A stretch of DNA of 64,000 bases. Source: Cardinalis cardinalis. Taxonomy: Eukaryota > Chordata > Aves > Passeriformes > Cardinalidae. A program made the position numbers and the translations under genes. The stretch lies in contig JACDOX010000004.1 in the NCBI GenBank assembly GCA_014549065.1, positions 14,975,662 through 15,039,661 of the forward strand, written 5' to 3'. Positions within the stretch are counted from its first letter, which is position 1. Each line of letters begins with the position of its first letter. Of the stretch, positions 59,418-64,000 are shown in pieces. The notes beneath the pieces were generated by a model. The model searched no databases. It was not told the DNA's origin and was given only the letters and a program-made list of their open reading frames with translations.

Positions 59418-61408
59418 CTGTAAAAAGAAACACANGCTAACATTTATTTTCTATCACCTGTGGAAACAACTGTAATTTGCTTAGGAAAGGCAAAATATTT
59501 ATGAAGCCACCTCCAAATAAATTGAGAAAGTGTTTAGTGCTATATGAATACTAAGAGAATTGAAGTAATAAGTCNAGCTAACCATCTGCTCAAAAAGTTG
59601 TAAAATATAGATCATTTAACAGTGTGAATGTTTTAAAATTAAAAATCATAATCCTTTACCATGCATTTGCCAGCATCAGAAAAATCTAATCCTGTACTAT
59701 ATAAAAGGTTTGAGGCTTACAGTTTTTTAAGGAGCATTACAGTAAATTTATTGTANAAAAGTGCAATTTAATAATTTTATTTAGCACTCAAAATGTATGA
59801 CATTTGAAATGCACGTATGGAAGGACCAACACTGTTTTTGTGTAAACCTGCATAATGAAACCTGCAAAACACGCTGATTCTCAATTCTTGATTAACATGT
59901 AAAGCTCCTTATAAAGGAAAGCTCAAAGGTGTTCTATTATGTAGCAATACAAATCACCAGGAAGAAAAGTGGTATGTAACACTTTTACCACTTGTGACTG
60001 TAAACACTCAGCAACTCCATATGGAATCAGAATCCCTAATACAGGCTACTGCCATTACCACTAGAACAGCTGTGTGTGAGAGAAAGTAAAAAAAGGCAAA
60101 CTAACTGCAAAATCCACTGCCCATCTTCAGCTCTTTAAGATACTTGGGTNATGTAAGAAACTAAGACATATATTCTCAGAGGCATCCAGCTATTTCATTC
60201 TCATTACAACCATGGGCTTTACTTTCCATTGTCTAGGCCTTCTACCTTACAGTTACAACCATACAGCCAGGGCTTTACATCAATTGCTAGTTCACTTAAA
60301 TTAGTANATTAATAGAGTCAAGCTATAGCCCATTATTAAATAAGAATAACCAAGAATATCCACTAATTTAACTAAGCCAATTAAAAACATACACTTTGAA
60401 AAACTCTGAGCTACATACACTTTGAAAAACCCTGAGCTGCTTAATTAATCAGAAAAAAACATGTAGGACAAAGATGTTAAAGAATAAAATTAGTAACAGA
60501 AAAGCCCTTTAGATATTTATCTGTTCCTAATGGCATATACTTCACTAAAACTTTTAATGTCTAAAGCAGTTAAGTGTTTTACATTCTCCAGCAAATATCA
60601 GAAATCACAGGCACTAGAGAAATTTAAGATTTATTTATGGACTCAAAGTCCTANATTTCCAAATACTAAACAGAGTTCTAATGTTTTTTAAGAACACACA
60701 AAATAAAAAAGAACTAGTTTAAATTTAACACTGACAAATGAAATCACTAAAAATGTCACAATTTTTGTTAAACTAATGAAGTATCTTGCTGTGTCTGCAA
60801 AGTGGAAANGGCAGCGCTCACTGTGTACGAGCAAACCAAGGCTGTTGGCACAGTAACTTCTTACAAACTTCAGCTCTGTAGATGTGTCAACTGAACGAAA
60901 AATCTTAAATATTTGTCATTGAGTTTGTCTGTGGATAATAATAGAATGTTTGAAAGACAGCTACAACTTCAGTTGACTACAAAGCCTTTAATTTTTACTT
61001 TGCATACATATAAAACATCATTTTCAAACCTATTATAAATTGTAGTCTAGATTTCAGATTTATGCTAACATAGCCAGTATTCAACCTCAAAATTAGAACT
61101 CCTAACTTACCAANGAATATATCTGTATCTCCATGAAGATCTGTAACTCCATGAACTCAAACCCATTTTTATCATTTAGGAGAAAGTCTCTTAAAATAAA
61201 ATGCCATGCCAATCTATGCCTTTCAATGTATCACAAAACTTGTTTTGCAAACTTATGAATTCTTTGTCAACATAAGCACTGTTCTGCCCCAACAGCAGAC
61301 AACAGGTTTATTTAAAGTGCAGAACTATCTTANTTTAAAATTCCGATCTAAAAAGGCTCTTGCCTTGGTAAGAGATAGGAATAACAACAGACCTACTAAG
61401 CAACTCAC
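59418..61408 (-). other. PHIP: PHIP intron
   Basis: 2.0 kb, phase 2. It contains a 26-bp tandem duplication at 60,387-60,438 and no other recognised repeat. Confidence 0.8.
60387..60438. repeat. 26-bp tandem duplication in a PHIP intron
   Basis: Two near-identical copies of an 'acatacactttgaaaaac...gagct' unit, 60,387-60,412 and 60,413-60,438, with one substitution. Confidence 0.9.
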
Positions 61409-61534
61409 TTTATGAAGTGTAGCAGAAGATCTGTGACAAATTTGGCAGATTTGACAATAGGACTTCCAGGTTCATTAAATGTGCGAGTATTGTGTTCGAT
61501 GTACCGCACTTCCCACATTAACGAAGAAAGGCGC
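61409..61534 (-). CDS. PHIP: PHIP exon, second half of bromodomain 1
   Basis: 126 bp, acceptor gttttgatacag| and donor ATAAA|GTGAGT. It enters and leaves in phase 2. It encodes RLSSLMWEVRYIEHNTRTFN, then EPGSPIVKSAKFVTDLLLHF-I. The 'YIEHNTRTFN' motif carries the conserved Asn of the acetyl-lysine pocket region, unlike bromodomain 2. Confidence 0.95.
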
Positions 61535-63192
61535 CTGTATCAAAACAGTTGGCAGAAAAGAAAAGGAAAAAGAAATAAGGACAATTTCTAGCAATATATA
61601 TGAACAGGGGAAAAAACCTTANAGCCCTCTTCTCATTCATCATTGTTTTCCCTTATATCAGAAAANGTGCACATCGGATATGCTGTCCTGAGTGACCAGC
61701 AGCAGGCAGCTTCCTCTGGCTTCTCATTCTTATGTTATATTCTGTGGTAATCTATACAAATGGCTTNAAGAACATACAGCTGTGACACCAGCTTTTATTT
61801 TCCCTTTATGGTATATATAACCCATCCTACATAGCCTTTGAACTCAGTTAAGAATTAACAAAATAGTAAAAAAAAAGTTTTACTATTTTGTAATGTTTCT
61901 CACAGACAACAATCAAATTTCTCCTGATTTAATAACCTAACTATAGAATAGCCACATTATAAAAAATTATGCACAAAAGCAGAATAACTGAAAAAAATAA
62001 ATCAAAATATAAAAATTATAAAATAAGAAGATAGTAATGACTGATGGCACAAAAGTTACAGTTTTGCAGTAAACCTCATGAAAACCCACCAAAAATCAAA
62101 AGTGATCTGAACAATCCACTAAATATATATATAAATCACTGTAAAGTGCAACAGTGTGGTTGCTTATTACCTAACTAGGCCACAGCAATATTACAAACTA
62201 AAAAAGCCCATTTATTGAAGGTGTGTTGATTGCCAAAAATAACTGCTTTTTCTTTTGACAAGAGAAACAAAATCCAGCAAAAAGTTCTCTCTGTCTGACA
62301 GCAAAGCAGTNTGTTATAGAAGAGGAAGCTGGATTACCTCATATGACACAATAAACATGGAATTCAATATTGTAATAGAATGATAAAAAACAGAGGTGCT
62401 ATTTTGAAAATGAAAAAGNAAATTTAGATTAGAATTCAATCTTCATTTGGCATGTATAAAGCATTAAAAATGAATTTTGAAATTTGACCCAAAACAAAAT
62501 CCTCTCCATATTTATTCAAAAGAAACTAAAGCGACACTAATTTTAAAATGAGAAATAGAACGAAAACTCAAGGAAGCTGAAGTAATTTAAACAACTATAC
62601 TCCTTTATAGATATTTACTTAAAAAAAAAAAAGGGAAAAAAAAAAGAAAAAATAAAAAAACCATAGAAATCACAGTTAAAGAAAATATCAAAACAGTATC
62701 AAAAAATATAAACTTTTTTTGTTGCTGTACAACAACTCAGAAGTTCAACACCAATAATTCAAGAAGTCAGATTCTGTGTAGCTGTTTAAGTGATACAAGA
62801 ATATTTTTTAAAGCACGTCAGGACAAAAAAAACCACTTGATATATTTCTAAGGTCTCTCTCATAAAATTTTGAAAGTACTTTAAAAATTATTAGGTGGAA
62901 ACTTTATCCTTTGGACTAAAAGTCACTTCACTAACCCTGTGATTTTAATCTCACATGGAACAAGTCATTTACATAATCAGGAATTTGAATGCCATGTCAT
63001 TCTAAAATACATTTTGNAGACGTTCAGTCCTTTGTTGAGTTTTAGGAAACTGAAACCTAGATCAAGGACAGAAGATGAAAGGAAATAAAAGCACACACCT
63101 GTGCCCACCTCCTAGTTTGGTATGACACGACAAAGAGCTATCAAAAATACAGCTGCTGGTAGATCACAGCAGAACTGAGAATTGGGTCTAAC
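61535..63192 (-). other. PHIP: PHIP intron
   Basis: 1.66 kb, phase 2. It contains an A-rich low-complexity tract at about 62,610-62,665. Confidence 0.8.
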
Positions 63193-63313
63193 CTGTAAAA
63201 TCTGCTTTCCAGTCTTTGCTTAATGGTACTGAGGTCTGTGGGATATGCCACAACAGTGCAATACATTGGGTAAGCCTGAAGATCCACTGGTGCCACAAAT
63301 GCAGAAGCAATAT
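63193..63313 (-). CDS. PHIP: PHIP exon, first half of bromodomain 1 (most upstream exon in window)
   Basis: 121 bp, acceptor tttttcatctag| and donor TTTACAG|GTTAGA. It enters in phase 1 (completing the Asp codon) and leaves in phase 2. It encodes IASAFVAPVDLQAYPMYCTV, then VAYPTDLSTIKQRLESRFYR, near-identical to human PHIP and covering the ZA loop of bromodomain 1. Together the ten exons here give about 641 C-terminal residues of a protein of about 1,820. The WD40 repeats, CryptoTudor module and promoter lie beyond the right edge. Confidence 0.95.
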
Positions 63314-64000
63314 CTAGATGAAAAAAAAAATCAAAAACAAGCAAACCACAAAACCCNCAGTGTTATATACCACAAAGTTCCACAGCAATTTTGAGATTCA
63401 CCCTCCTGCAACANAAGCTCTTTCTTCATGTTTGAAATGCACAGCAGTTTCCCAGAAATAACAGTAACTAGATATTCCAAATGATTTCTGATATTCTATT
63501 TAGAGTGCTTTCTGAAGTTGTGCTGTGCATCCCATTGCTGCAGTGACTGGGTGCCCATCATGTTATGCATGAAGCACCACACTCCCCAAAGGCATAGCAA
63601 GTGAACATTTGAAATATATGCATTTGAAAAGTATAAAAATTATACACAGATGAAGGCATGCAATTCAGTATCGTTATTTACAGCACAGGCTCATTTCATT
63701 TCACTTTATATCGCCACTCTCACGTCTTTAAACAAAGCAATACATTAAATTCCTGCCATAAAAGCTACAGTGCTATTTCAGCCTCTGTAAGATGTGGGTA
63801 AAATTCACGCTNAAAGTAAACAGAAACACTCTATCCTGTCCATATCTAAAAGCAAGGAAGCCTTCCAAAATCAATCCAATATAGTGCTAGAGGACTGCTG
63901 AGCAATTTAAATCTGNGTACCTAAACAACCTTGCTTTTTTCCTCCTGTACTTAGAATCAGCATGAGGGCTTAGACATATAATTCTAACATCTTGTATCTT
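63314..64000 (-). other. PHIP: PHIP intron, continues past the window
   Basis: No further PHIP exon was recognised before the right edge. Nothing else of note. Confidence 0.7.

Overview
The window is vertebrate nuclear DNA and almost certainly avian. It has long AT-rich introns, no operon structure, two CpG islands, many 5'-truncated CR1 LINEs with the bird-type 3' end, and ERVL-like LTR remnants of the kind common in bird genomes. Gene content and order match the IRAK1BP1-PHIP neighbourhood (human 6q14.1). The exact species cannot be read from the sequence. Isolated single Ns are scattered throughout, which looks like a masked or low-confidence consensus.

Layout. Positions 1-17,500 are intergenic: repeats, no recognisable gene, and one short minus-strand open tract at 16.0-16.2 kb that resembles a terminal coding exon. 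IRAK1BP1 runs left to right from a CpG island at about 17.76-18.4 kb, with four coding exons (17,895-29,977) and a poly(A) signal at 30,002. Immediately beyond it, tail to tail, lies a second gene on the minus strand. Its last exons encode a YccV/HspQ-like domain (Pfam YccV-like, also found at the C-terminus of vertebrate FBXO21). It has eight candidate coding exons in matching phase from 30,448 to a CpG island at about 39.84-40.4 kb. Its poly(A) signal (30,336-30,341) is about 330 bp from that of IRAK1BP1. The frame is open except for one TGA at 32,542-32,544. From 40.4 to 45.4 kb is a repeat-bearing spacer (CR1, an LTR). The right third holds the 3' half of PHIP on the minus strand: a putative 5.5-kb 3' UTR (about 45.46-50.998 kb) and ten coding exons (50,999-63,313), covering the end of the first bromodomain, the atypical second bromodomain and the basic C-terminal tail. 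PHIP continues past the right edge.

Function. IRAK1BP1 is a SIMPL-domain protein linked to IRAK1/NF-kB signalling. PHIP is a chromatin reader with WD40 repeats, a Tudor-like/CryptoTudor module and tandem bromodomains, and a CUL4-DDB1 substrate receptor. The middle gene is the most interesting item. To my knowledge no YccV-domain gene lies between IRAK1BP1 and PHIP in human, so this may be an ancestral vertebrate gene lost in some lineages. Whether it is intact in this bird depends on the single in-frame TGA.

All intron-exon boundaries were placed by eye from splice signals, reading phase and remembered homologous proteins. No alignment or database search was run.
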